Origin: Planctomycetota bacterium
Lineage (GTDB): Bacteria; Planctomycetota; MHYJ01; WSZJ01; JACPWG01
Length of the DNA: 63,814 bases
NCBI GenBank assembly: GCA_016197205.1
Contig: JACPWG010000098.1
Coordinates: 1 to 63,814, forward strand
Direction: 5' to 3'
Position numbers and translations under genes: made by a program. This document shows positions 16,001 to 24,074 of the stretch, piece by piece. Each line of letters opens with the position of its first letter. The first letter of the stretch is position 1. Below the pieces are notes generated by a model, which did not search any database, was not told the DNA's origin, and saw only the letters and a program-made list of their open reading frames with translations.

Positions 16001-18324
16001 CGGTCCTCGCAAAGGCGGACCTGACGTCCGCAGACCTGAGGCATGCCGACATCGAGGAAGCAGATCTTCGCGGGGCCTGCCTCGATCACGTGGACGCACG
16101 GGACGCGAACCTCGAAGACGCCAACCTGACCGGCGCAGACCTGACCTTCGGCCGATTCGCCCGAGTCGATTTCACCGACGCCACTTTCGCCGACAACGCC
16201 GTCTCCGGCGCGGGGTTCCTCGGAGCGCGGCTCGATCCGCGCCCGCGCTGTGCCGCAGAGAGGCTGGCCGGCTCTAGCGAGGGCGGCCATTTGGAGCTCC
16301 TATATTCCTGCGGGCACTCCGCCTCGGTTGAGTCGGTTGCGTGGCATCCGAGACTCTCTGTCGTGGCCTCCGCCTCCGCCGATCGCACCGTGCGAATCTG
16401 GGACGTCGTTTCAGGTCGCCTGCTCCGCACCCTCGATGGCCACTGCGACTGGGTCCGATGCGTGAGTTGGGACCCGAAGGGGGAGCGCCTCGCATCTGCC
16501 TCCGACGATCGCACCGTGCGGATCTGGGACGCCGCCTCCGGTCGCCTCCTTCGCACCCTCGAGGGCCATTCCGACTGGGTCCTGTCCGTGAGTTGGGACC
16601 CGAAGGGGGAGCGCCTCGCATCCGCCTCCGACGATCGCACCGTGCGGATCTGGGACGCCGCCTCCGGTCGCCTCCTCCGCACGCTCGAAGACCATTTCGC
16701 CGGCGTTCACTCGGTGAGTTGGGACCCAAAGGGGACACTTCTAGCCTCCGGCTCCGCCGATCACACCGTACGCATCTGGGACATGGCTTCCAGTCGCCTC
16801 GTTCGCAGCCTCGAGAGCCACTCCGCCGGGGTTTGCTCGGTGAGTTGGGCCCCGAGGGGGGAGCGCCTCGCCTCAGCCTCCAACGATGGCACCGTCCGGA
16901 TTTGGCACCCCGCCTCCGGTCGCCTTCTCCGCTCCCTCGAAGTCCATTCCGACGGTGTTCGCTCGGTGACTTGGGACCCGAAGGGGGAACGCCTCGCCTC
17001 CACCTCTGGCCAGCCCCGCGTGCAGATCTGGGAGGCCACCTCTGGTCGCCTCCTCCGCACCTTCGAGCAACACTCCTTCATGATTTCCTCAGTGAGTTGG
17101 GACCCGACGGGGGCGCACCTCGCCTCCGCCGAGCCCCCGGTGCGGATCTGGGACGCCACCTCCGGTCGCCTCCTGCGCTCCATTGAAGACCATTTCACCG
17201 GGGTTCACTCGTTGAGTTGGGACCCGAAGGGGACACTTCTAGCCTCCGCCTCCCTCGATCCGATCGTGCGGATCTGGGATGCCGCCTCCGGTCGCCTCCT
17301 CCGCTCCCTCCAGGGCCATTCCTTCTGGGTCCTCTCACTAGGGTGGGATCCAACGGGGCAGCGCATCGCATCCGCATCCGCCGATAACACCGTGCGGATC
17401 TGGGACACCGCCTCCGGTCGTCACCTTCGCACCCTTGAGGGCCATTCCAGCGGGGTTCTCTCGGTGCATTGGGACCCGAGCGGGGAGCGGCTCGCATCCG
17501 CCTCCCATGATCACACCGTGCGGATCTGGCGTGCCGCCTCCGGTCGCCTTCTCCACTCCCTCGAAGGTCATTCCGACGTGATTCGCTCGGTGAGTTGGGA
17601 CCCGAGTGGGAAGCGCCTCGCATCCGCCTCCGACAATCGCATAGTCCAGATCCGGGATGCGGCCTCCGGTCGCCTCCTCCGTACCCTCGAGGGCCATTCT
17701 GCAGGAGTTCTCTCGGTGCGTTGGGATTCAACGGGGAAGCGCATCGCATCGGCCTCCCAGGATCGCACCGTACGGATCTGGAACGCCTCCTCCGGTCGCC
17801 TAATCCGCACCCTCGCTGGCCATTCTGAGGCAGTGTTCTCGGTGCGTTGGGACCCGAGAGGGGAGCGCCTCGCATCTGCCTCCGCCGATCACACCGTGCG
17901 GATCTGGGACCCATCGGCCGGCACGTCACTCTCGACGATCCTGCTGCACGGCATCGGCGAGAACGCGGCGTGGCATCCGACATCTCATGCGTTGGCGGTG
18001 GCCACACCGCAAGGCATTGAGATCGTCGGGGTTGACGGGGAGCATTCGCGAGGTGGTCCCGTCAGGTTGTTCCCCCTCCCGCGGCGGGGCGCCTTAGCGG
18101 CCACCGCGAACGGGTTCGTCTCCGGAGACGATGCGGCCCTGCCGTACGCCTCCTGGGTGGATGGCTGGGCGACCTACGACGCCTCGGACCTACCGGAGCG
18201 GGTCTCACCGGAGCGCGTCTCGGAGGCGCTCCGCCACATCCTTGGTTGCGGAGACTTCGGCGCGGGCCCTCGACGACGCGCGCCCGCGCGACCCAGAGTC
18301 GCCCGACGACGACCGTCGCGATGA
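13033..18324 (+). CDS. ParA-like / PD-(D/E)XK nuclease / NACHT / pentapeptide / WD40 STAND protein
   Basis: A 1,763-aa multidomain protein. Residues 9-15 are the deviant Walker A KGGVGRT of ParA/MinD-like ATPases (DLDLEAPG follows at ~36). Residues ~336-450 are an Mrr-like restriction-nuclease fold with D372 (FDIRLEK) and E389-x-K391 (VECKD). The NACHT NTPase has Walker A GDFGCGKT (520-527), Walker B LLFDGFDE (598-605) and RTN (637-639); FIHKSFLEFF near 840 is the usual helical region after it. About 110 residues of A(D/N)LxG pentapeptides start near 955. WD40 repeats fill ~1086-1672: 13 clear units of about 42 residues plus one degenerate, enough for two seven-bladed propellers. NACHT plus repeat sensors plus nuclease is the layout of STAND antiphage and programmed-death proteins: the repeats sense, NACHT oligomerises, the nuclease cuts DNA. 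The role of the ParA-like domain is unknown. The basic C-terminal tail is unremarkable. Confidence 0.88.
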   Translation: MIVTFYSFKGGVGRTHVLLETAAQLAARGRSVVVWDLDLEAPGLARSPAIEPIRGRIGRGTLEILLALQEKEFATAPAEIARELREAVVDLPLPAVVDAKKGGRLAILAAASQEAGAPDYATLYNQIDWNALFAPPDGPGPAFFFETAQLLQRECGYEFVLVDSRTGLTDLAGVCALQIPDHVVVVFSLNEQNLDALGRVDRAITSTMHRGLETRNLRVTRVANLLPDKPARLRAERLRRLQEAGLTPHAEIPLRSELLLTDEIRGLALDTKTRAAAEQDYGKIANELEAEAEALRRAEDAQIPVRSRGGRRRAGHEEDAASEHRPDADEDSLRRRGILERAKRFEEHVAELFRLLGYQATVDLQREGSQFDIRLEKSSGPLADHGLVECKDTDAPVSRDEVRKFADKVAEATKADQRQYRAFLVARTAFANNAHEVAHRHFVRLLTYDELLRSLVDFGPLLDAYVRGFQGTALERLYVEQEIVLQADLKPGAQPTARPLLQTVRDWIGRPGEPQLTLLGDFGCGKTSFCRRLASELAAAGREKGDGGRVPILVDLRRAGSSMANLENLLTDHFQQVTTQPVNVGALLHLNREGRLILLFDGFDEILAFSEPSKHLEILREILRAAEGRAKVLLTCRTNYFRDRPDEVKTLTPVPSLLSTAGATRLYAEIQDRPGFEIAYVREFSEDQIREYLRKALPTPEEAGSFWDRICRTHDLRDLAARPFLLEMIVLTLPKLLEAGPRREVKVADLYEAYCEKWLAHTDPRLKLTRENKVPIVEYLARVIWESPDGRAHHETLYERATEFLGGRTLSLYDRDRIDFEVRTALFLNRDAQGNYTFIHKSFLEFFIARTLRAGIKEGRPEALDLRRLTPEVALFLESWEEAQRIPAFACGILSRSAPPRVAANALLLLYWHVKSATMPLLGKGNEGSDESEDYHRLTEAFRKARPERLALPDVDLAGADLRGIELSGADLSGANLTGANLRLAGLKGSVLAKADLTSADLRHADIEEADLRGACLDHVDARDANLEDANLTGADLTFGRFARVDFTDATFADNAVSGAGFLGARLDPRPRCAAERLAGSSEGGHLELLYSCGHSASVESVAWHPRLSVVASASADRTVRIWDVVSGRLLRTLDGHCDWVRCVSWDPKGERLASASDDRTVRIWDAASGRLLRTLEGHSDWVLSVSWDPKGERLASASDDRTVRIWDAASGRLLRTLEDHFAGVHSVSWDPKGTLLASGSADHTVRIWDMASSRLVRSLESHSAGVCSVSWAPRGERLASASNDGTVRIWHPASGRLLRSLEVHSDGVRSVTWDPKGERLASTSGQPRVQIWEATSGRLLRTFEQHSFMISSVSWDPTGAHLASAEPPVRIWDATSGRLLRSIEDHFTGVHSLSWDPKGTLLASASLDPIVRIWDAASGRLLRSLQGHSFWVLSLGWDPTGQRIASASADNTVRIWDTASGRHLRTLEGHSSGVLSVHWDPSGERLASASHDHTVRIWRAASGRLLHSLEGHSDVIRSVSWDPSGKRLASASDNRIVQIRDAASGRLLRTLEGHSAGVLSVRWDSTGKRIASASQDRTVRIWNASSGRLIRTLAGHSEAVFSVRWDPRGERLASASADHTVRIWDPSAGTSLSTILLHGIGENAAWHPTSHALAVATPQGIEIVGVDGEHSRGGPVRLFPLPRRGALAATANGFVSGDDAALPYASWVDGWATYDASDLPERVSPERVSEALRHILGCGDFGAGPRRRAPARPRVARRRPSR
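16311..17946 (+). repeat. Tandem 126-bp repeats encoding WD40 blades
   Basis: Thirteen consecutive units of 126 bp (one is 120 bp), several almost identical in DNA; units 2 and 3 differ by only a few bases. Unit cores read GGATCTGGGACGCCGCCTCC or close variants. The high DNA identity points to recent duplication or gene conversion. Differences cluster in the residues just after the GH dipeptide of each blade. Confidence 0.9.
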
Positions 18325-18451
18325 CAGACCACCCATCTCGCCCGCCTGCGGCGAAGATCGAGGCTTGACCCGATAGCGCGGGCAAAGCCAAACTACCGAT
18401 ACGCTCGCGTCTCCGAGCGAGTGGGTCCGGTGTTTCCCGGAAGGCAAGGCC

Positions 18452-19564
18452 ATGCGAAGGAACGGCAGCTCCCCGCCCCTTCTCGCCGGCGTCCTCGCCG
18501 CGACGATCGCGGTCGTTCTCGGCTGCGGGACCGGCCTCGCGACCGCGGACGAAGCGTGGCTGCCGGTCGTGACGGTGACGGGGAATCGTCGCGAGCACGT
18601 CGCCGAGGAGGTACCGCGCGTCGTGACGGACCGCCTCCGCCTTGTCGTCACGCGGGCCTCCGCGGCGCCCGGCGCGGACGCGGCCCGGATCGCGGAGGTC
18701 GAGCTTTTCGGCCCGGTCGGCAAGATCGCGATCGCCCGCGTGCGCGCGGACACCGCCGCGCCGGGTCACGACGCCGCGCAGGCCTGCGACGGGGACCGTC
18801 GCTACGCCGACGGAGGCGGGGCCGGGGGCGGAGGCGCGGACAGGGAAGCGCGAGGCTGGGCGTCACTCCCCCTCGCACAGGACCGACCCCGCACGCTGGA
18901 GATCGAGCTTGCGCGGGCCGTCGAGGTCGGAGAGCTCGTGCTCTGCCTCGCCTCCGTCGAGGCCCAACGCATCCAGGCGTTTCAGCTCCTCGCCCCGCGC
19001 TCCACGGTGGAGGCGCGCACGACGCCCGCTCCCGCCCCCGCGCCGGCGGACCTCGAGGCGCTCGGCGATTTCCGCCCCACCTTCTATTGGACCACGCACG
19101 AGGAGGACTTCACCGGCCCGGCGGACACGCCGCTCCTCCTTGCGGACGGCACGACGCTCGGCCGTTTCCCCGCCGCCTTCGTGAAGGCCCTCGGGCTCGA
19201 AGGCTCCGGCCGGCTCCGCGACGGCCGCGTCCTCAACGTGAGCGGAAAGGCGGGCTCCTTCAACTTCGTTGACGCTGCCTACGGGATGGGCGTGCGGTCC
19301 TACCACCTGCTCCCCTTCCGCTCGGTCGCGGTGGACAAGAAGGAACTCCCGATCGGCTCGAAGCTGTACCTCCCGGCCGCACGCGGCGTCCGCCTTCCCG
19401 ACGGCACCGTCCACGACGGGATCTTCTATGCCCAGGATGTGGGCGGCGGGATCAAGGGAAAACGGTTCGACATCTTCATCGGCCGCAAAGCGCACCAAGC
19501 GGCCTGGGAGCGCGCAGGCGTCGGGAACATGAAGCCGCTTGCGCTCTTCAAGTGCACGGGGTGA
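18452..19564 (+). CDS. Exported 3D-domain protein with discoidin-like N-terminal region
   Basis: A 370-aa protein with an N-terminal signal (hydrophobic to ~residue 32; the Cys at the end of VVLGC is a weak lipobox). Residues ~50-165 (LRLVVTRAS, then IAEVELFG) resemble an F5/8 discoidin-like carbohydrate-binding fold. The C-terminal ~120 residues are a 3D domain, the double-psi barrel of MltA-type lytic transglycosylases and Rpf-like proteins, with D329 and D340 in AQDVGGGIKGKRFD. It probably acts on or binds peptidoglycan in the periplasm. The start ATG 18452 follows GGAAGGCAAGG. It is independent of the STAND gene 127 bp upstream, whose product is cytoplasmic in type. Confidence 0.8.
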   Translation: MRRNGSSPPLLAGVLAATIAVVLGCGTGLATADEAWLPVVTVTGNRREHVAEEVPRVVTDRLRLVVTRASAAPGADAARIAEVELFGPVGKIAIARVRADTAAPGHDAAQACDGDRRYADGGGAGGGGADREARGWASLPLAQDRPRTLEIELARAVEVGELVLCLASVEAQRIQAFQLLAPRSTVEARTTPAPAPAPADLEALGDFRPTFYWTTHEEDFTGPADTPLLLADGTTLGRFPAAFVKALGLEGSGRLRDGRVLNVSGKAGSFNFVDAAYGMGVRSYHLLPFRSVAVDKKELPIGSKLYLPAARGVRLPDGTVHDGIFYAQDVGGGIKGKRFDIFIGRKAHQAAWERAGVGNMKPLALFKCTG

Positions 19565-19666
19565 GGCCGCGCCCCCAGGCACAGGTCGGCCTTCGAAACG
19601 GTGAAGCGATTCTTGCGCGGGCCCCGGGCACGGCCAGGGCGGCGGCGCATGGACCCTCGCCCTCGA

Positions 19667-21235
19667 CTATCGACGGCCCTGCCTTCGCTTCAGGGCCTCT
19701 CTCAGCTCGCCTCGCCGCTGATCCGGAAGCGCATGCAAGACCTGTTGGGCGGTCCAGGCCTTCATGACTTCGCGGAGGAGCCCCGGGTAGCGCCCCTGGA
19801 GGCCGGCGTCGAGGCCGGGTCGATCCAGCACACCGAGGGCCGCGACGATATGCTCGTCGATGCGCGGGCCCAGCAGCCGCTCCACCTCGTCGAACGGCAG
19901 CACCTGAAACTGCTCCCGGACCGCGCGATCCATCGCCCGCGGGGGGAGGGCGTTCGCGACGACGGCATCCGGAACGCGCTGCACCGTCAGCTTCAGAAGC
20001 TGGGGGTCCGTGAGGGGCCAGCGCAAGAGCTCCTGCACGCCGACTTCCAGGTCCTCCACCTCCAAGTTGAGCAGCGGATTCTGAGGCGCGTTCGCGACGG
20101 TCTCCTTGAGCTGCGCGTAAGCCCGCATGCGGGCCTGTGTGGCGCCGCGCAAGTCCCCCTTGCACATGCAGAGGTAATTCTCGGCGCGGGCGTCCTCGAT
20201 TTTCGCCCACTGGGAAAGCGTTTCCATGCTGCTGCGTGCCGAGAAGGCCCCTCGCACGACGACGCCCCCCGAGGCGAGGAGTACCAGGAGCGCCAGGCAG
20301 GAAAGGGCGAACGCGACGCGCGAACCTTCCGAGGGTGGTGCCGGCTCCGGCGGCAGCATGACGGGTGCGATGGGAGGCGGCGCCGCAGGCCCCGACCGCG
20401 CGGTCATACCGGCGGCGGTGGGAGAACGGTTGCCGGGTTGCGGCACCGTCGAGCGGGCGGCCACGGCCGGGGGAGGCACGGCGCCGGCTGCGGGCAAGGG
20501 GACGGCCCCGGAGGGAGCTTTCGTGCCCGACGGGGGTGCCACGGCGCCGTACGCGGCGGCGTTCGGGAAACCCGCGGGGCGGGAGCCGGCCTCCGAACTC
20601 GAGCTGTCCGGTGGCTGGGACAGCCCGGCGGGCGCGGAGAGGCGCGCCGAGTCCGGGCGCGAACGAACCGACGTGTCCTGGGCGGAGATCGGCTTTTTGA
20701 GGCCCCTCGCGACGTGGACGGCGGTCGTGCGCGCGCGGGAGGGCCGGGACCCGTCCGCCGGCGGCGCGGCGGCCTCGGCTCCCGCGATGGGCGCGACCGC
20801 GTCCGGGGGCGGAGGGACCGGCCGAAGTCGGCCCGTCCGGCCCGGAACCGGCGGCGCCGGGGGTGGTGGAGCGAATCGCGGGGGCTCTTCGGCGGGAAAA
20901 GTCGCAGGCCCGGCCTGGGGGACGGGGCTGTCTGGGGCGGGCGACGGCGGCGGGCACATGGGCGCGAGATGAGGAGGAGCCTGGTCCACAGCAGGCCCCT
21001 CCAAGAGGTCGATCAGGTCGGCGGGGTCCATCGCCGGGGGACCGGCGACCGCGGCCTCTTCTTGCCCGCCGCCGACGCCCGGAAGCGTCGCGCCCGCCGG
21101 AGCGGCCGGACCCGGCGGCGTCCCTTCGCGGAGCGTCAGCCGCAGGTTGCAGGTCGGACAGAACGACTCGAAACCCGGATCGTAGGTCCGCACGGTCAGG
21201 CTGAACCCGCAACCGCAATCGTAGTGGTATTTCAT
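19667..21235 (-). CDS. Zinc-ribbon, Pro-rich, single-pass membrane protein of unknown function
   Basis: A 522-aa protein. The N-terminus has a zinc ribbon (CGCGFSL, then CPTCNLRL). Residues ~40-290 are Pro/Ala/Gly-rich disordered linker. One membrane segment (ALSCLALLVLLASGGVVV) is followed by a ~190-residue helical C-terminal domain with no recognised motif. ATG 21235 is preferred to the TTG start ten codons earlier because GAGG lies about 13 bp ahead of it. The gene downstream in the same direction (21521-22396, transcribed first) has the same plan, so they are probably paralogues. Zinc ribbon-linker-TM proteins of this kind are common in Planctomycetota, usually without known function. Confidence 0.65.
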   Translation of the reverse strand: MKYHYDCGCGFSLTVRTYDPGFESFCPTCNLRLTLREGTPPGPAAPAGATLPGVGGGQEEAAVAGPPAMDPADLIDLLEGPAVDQAPPHLAPMCPPPSPAPDSPVPQAGPATFPAEEPPRFAPPPPAPPVPGRTGRLRPVPPPPDAVAPIAGAEAAAPPADGSRPSRARTTAVHVARGLKKPISAQDTSVRSRPDSARLSAPAGLSQPPDSSSSEAGSRPAGFPNAAAYGAVAPPSGTKAPSGAVPLPAAGAVPPPAVAARSTVPQPGNRSPTAAGMTARSGPAAPPPIAPVMLPPEPAPPSEGSRVAFALSCLALLVLLASGGVVVRGAFSARSSMETLSQWAKIEDARAENYLCMCKGDLRGATQARMRAYAQLKETVANAPQNPLLNLEVEDLEVGVQELLRWPLTDPQLLKLTVQRVPDAVVANALPPRAMDRAVREQFQVLPFDEVERLLGPRIDEHIVAALGVLDRPGLDAGLQGRYPGLLREVMKAWTAQQVLHALPDQRRGELREALKRRQGRR

Positions 21236-21327
21236 GGCGCTCGGCGTTGCCTCGTTGGCCTTCAAGGTCGTTTCGGTAGGTTTGTCGTGTCCCTCGTGAG
21301 CCTGTCCCGCCTCAATCCCGACAGGGG

Positions 21328-21478
21328 AAACGAAGGCTCAAGGATCAATGATCAATTTTCAGGCAAGGCTCAGAGTCGGCGATTCCGTGCCTGGGCTACG
21401 TTCCGTGGTGGTCATTGAGAATTGAACCTTGAGCCTTATCCGAGTCTTGAAAATTGAGCATTGAACCTTGAACCTTTG
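21328..21478 (+). repeat. Repeat family R2 copy
   Basis: Same orientation as 7685-7895; shares AATGATCAATTTTCAGGCAA, ATTCCGTGCC and the long TGAGAATTGAACCTTGAGCC segment. It fills most of the space between two zinc-ribbon membrane protein genes and is not accompanied by R1 here. Confidence 0.8.
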
Positions 21479-21520
21479 CCCCCCGGGTCGCGCACGCCTC
21501 GAATCAAGGTTGAAGGCCCA

Positions 21521-22396
21521 CTACTGGTTCTCACGGAGGAGCTGGTCGAGCGCTTCGACCCTGTCCGGAATCGTGTCGAGGATCTGGTCCGCGGTCAGCT
21601 TTCCGAGGCATTCCGTTTCACGCCCCGCGACGAAGGGGATCAAACCTTGGGCGGGCAAGCGATCGGCGCGGCGGGCTACGAGGCCTGCCAGGCGGGGCCC
21701 CAGGACTTCGAGAATCCACGTGGGGTCGCTTTTTTTTGCCAGCAGTCGCGCGACCTCGGCCGTTCGCTCGGGGCCCAGGGCCGCCCGCAGGTCGGCCTCG
21801 TTCGCGGCCCCGAGGGCCACCCTCAGCACGGCCGTCTCGGGTGGCAGACCGTAGAGCATCGGATAGCTTGCGGCGCGAGTGAGCCAGTCGCGGCCCCATT
21901 GCGTGTGGACCGCGCCCCGCTCCAGTTCCTCCGCGCGGTCGAGATCGGAGAGGGCCTTCAGGAAAAGCGGTCGGGCCTCTTCCGGATTTCCCGCCGCCGC
22001 CGCCCGCTCGCCCTTGAGCTTCAGGCGCATGGCGTCAAGGTGGGCTTCATAGATCATGCTTGCCTGGAGCGCCCCCGCATGCACCCGCCAGGCGATCGCG
22101 GCGCCCGCGAGGGCAAGCACGAGCATCAGCGTCGCGAAAACCGGGCGCGAACACCAGTAATGCAGCCACTCGGGCAAAGAGCGATACTCCGGACGCTCCG
22201 TGAGCAGCGCCCGTTCACGCACCCTTCGCGCCGTGCCGGCTCCCGCACCCACGGCCGCACCTCCGGCGGAGCCGCGCGGACCCCCGGCCTCCACCGCCGC
22301 TCCGCAGACGGGGCAGCGCTCCGGGAATGCCCCGCTCAAGTCCGGGAGGAGACGATAGCCGCAGGCGCAAAGGTGACCCGGCTCGGAGGTGCTCAT
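21521..22396 (-). CDS. Zinc-ribbon single-pass membrane protein of unknown function
   Basis: A 291-aa protein with two N-terminal CxxC-like pairs (LCACGYRL, CPVCGAAV), a short Gly/Ala linker, one membrane helix near 85-105 (LMLVLALAGAAIAW), and an extracytoplasmic helical domain with TPR-like sequence (PEEARPLFLKALSDLDRAEE). Its plan matches the protein at 19667-21235, separated by repeat R2. No enzyme motif is seen. Zinc binding is inferred from cysteine spacing. Confidence 0.65.
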   Translation of the reverse strand: MSTSEPGHLCACGYRLLPDLSGAFPERCPVCGAAVEAGGPRGSAGGAAVGAGAGTARRVRERALLTERPEYRSLPEWLHYWCSRPVFATLMLVLALAGAAIAWRVHAGALQASMIYEAHLDAMRLKLKGERAAAAGNPEEARPLFLKALSDLDRAEELERGAVHTQWGRDWLTRAASYPMLYGLPPETAVLRVALGAANEADLRAALGPERTAEVARLLAKKSDPTWILEVLGPRLAGLVARRADRLPAQGLIPFVAGRETECLGKLTADQILDTIPDRVEALDQLLRENQ

Positions 22397-22928
22397 GCCA
22401 CCGCCATGGATGGATGCACTTGCAATGGGAGTCGCGGACGCGCGGCCCCGATCAGCCGCCGCGTCGCCAGGCTGAATCCGTGGGCAGCGGGCCAGTGGTC
22501 AAGCAACGTCTCGTGGTGGCGCGAATGCTATTCCCCGGCATGCCTTGCGGTCCGGCGCAGCCTATTCCGGGGAATAGCCTACCGCGGCCGATGGCCGCAA
22601 CCAAAGACGAACACGGATGCTACGCTTGTGGCACCCCTCACCTCGACCCTCTCCCCTACGAAGGGAGAGGGTGGCTATTCCTCCGCCGGATTTGCGCTGA
22701 TCGCGCAAATCCAGCGGAGGAATAGCATACAAGGATCCCGACAGGAGAGCAATCCGAATCAAAGACCCGATCAAGCCGGACCGCTGCCGATCGCGCGCGC
22801 CCGCGACGTGCGCCCCTACGGCGAGCAGCCGACGTCGAGCGGTGCCCCCAGTGCGACCCCTGAAGCGGCTGGCCGCAACCAAAGTCGGAATCGGGAGCCA
22901 GGAGCCCGCGGGCGGGGCCGCGCCTTCC
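22397..22928. other. Intergenic region with three hairpins
   Basis: A 532-bp gap upstream of 22396 and downstream of 22929 (both minus-strand genes). It holds a 12-bp perfect inverted repeat at 22527-22578 (GCTATTCCCCGG), a hairpin ACCCTCTCCC/GGGAGAGGGT at 22646-22672, and a long hairpin at 22674-22726. GGCCGCAACCAAAG occurs twice, near 22600 and 22870. No convincing ORF. Confidence 0.55.
22674..22726. repeat. Long stem-loop starting GCTATTCC
   Basis: Two arms of about 24 bases pair with single mismatches: the left begins GCTATTCCTCCGC and the right ends GCGGAGGAATAGC, with loop TGATC or similar. The arms end in the same GCTATTCC/GGAATAGC sequence as the inverted repeat at 22527-22578, so both may belong to one repeat family. 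Confidence 0.8.
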
Positions 22929-24074
22929 TCACTGCGGATACGTCCGCGCGATTTCGACCACCAGGCGCGCGAGCGCGGCGACGTCGTCCAGGTGGATCGT
23001 CTCCACCATCGAATGCGACGAGCGCATCGGCCACCCCACCGCGAGCGTACGCGCGCCCACGTTCGACCAGACCGACGCATCGTTCGCGCCGCCGGTCACG
23101 CCGAGCTGCAGCGACACTCCCGCCCGCGCCGCCGCCGCGGTCAGCCGGGCCGTGTCCTCCGCCTGCGCGACGTAGCTGCCGTCCAGCGCGCGAAAGACCG
23201 GGCCGCCCCCGATCCGCGCATGCGCGAGCCGGTCCCCTTCCACGGGGGAGTCGCTCGTGACGAACGTGTCGATCGCCACCACCACGTCGGCCTTCGCCCG
23301 GCCGTGCAGCGCCACCGAGCCCGCCAGCCCCGTTTCTTCCCCCGTCGAAAAGACGAAGAGCGCCTCGCGCCCCGGGGGTATGGCTTTCGCCAGTTCGCGA
23401 ATCGCCAGCACCTGCGCGACGCAACCCGCACGATCGTCGAGGGCCCGGCCGCAGACCACCGGCCCCGCGAGCCGGTGCAGCCGCTTCGCCGGAGTCACCG
23501 GCTGCCCGGCCACGACACCGAGCAGGCGCGTTGCCTCTTCCGAATCCGTTCCCAACTCGACCCGCAATTCAGCCACGTCCTGGGCGGGTCTCTCCCCGCA
23601 GGCGACCACGCCCTGGACCGGGCCCTTGGCCGTTTCCACGAGCACGGGAATCCCCTGCAGGAGGTTCGGCAGGAAGGCGCCCCGGGCCTCCAGTCGCAGC
23701 CGTCCGTCCGCGTCGATGCCGCTCACCACGAAGCCCAGCTCGTCCAGGTGGGCCATGAAGAGGATGCGGTAGGGTCCCGCCCCGATGCGGACGAGCAGGT
23801 TCCCGGCACGATCGACCTCGGTCGGCACGCCCGCCGGCAGGAGCGCGAGCACGGCGTCCCGCACCGGTCCCTCGAAGCCCGAAACCCCGCGCGTCCGCAC
23901 CAGCGCGTCGAGGAGCCGGAAGACCTCTCCTCGCTCTTGGGAGTCGGCCGCGGACGCGCCGCCGGGTTCCGCGGCGACGCATGCGACGCACGCGACGCAC
24001 GCCCAGACGAGCGCGGACCCGAGGACGAGGGGCCAATGGAAGGACCGCGACGCGCGACCGAGCTCTCGCCTCAC
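22929..24074 (-). CDS. Exported M42-family metallo-aminopeptidase
   Basis: A 381-aa protein with a hydrophobic, cysteine-containing N-terminal signal followed by a full M42 (glutamyl aminopeptidase/PepA-like, di-metal) domain. Metal ligands and catalytic residues visible are H109-x-D111 (MAHLDELG), D213/D214 (ALDDRAG), E246/E247 (GEETGLAG), the D of AIDTF, and the H in RSSHSMVET. It should trim N-terminal residues from peptides outside the cytoplasm. The GTG start overlaps the stop of the amidohydrolase fusion by four bases, so it is translationally coupled to it. That partner carries a degenerate copy of the same domain, suggesting duplication and a complex. Confidence 0.88.
   Translation of the reverse strand: MRRELGRASRSFHWPLVLGSALVWACVACVACVAAEPGGASAADSQERGEVFRLLDALVRTRGVSGFEGPVRDAVLALLPAGVPTEVDRAGNLLVRIGAGPYRILFMAHLDELGFVVSGIDADGRLRLEARGAFLPNLLQGIPVLVETAKGPVQGVVACGERPAQDVAELRVELGTDSEEATRLLGVVAGQPVTPAKRLHRLAGPVVCGRALDDRAGCVAQVLAIRELAKAIPPGREALFVFSTGEETGLAGSVALHGRAKADVVVAIDTFVTSDSPVEGDRLAHARIGGGPVFRALDGSYVAQAEDTARLTAAAARAGVSLQLGVTGGANDASVWSNVGARTLAVGWPMRSSHSMVETIHLDDVAALARLVVEIARTYPQ

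Noticed and set aside
16311..17946. CRISPR array suggested by regular 126-bp repeats
   Set aside because: Units are coding WD40 blades in one frame; there are no short identical repeats with unique spacers, and no cas genes.
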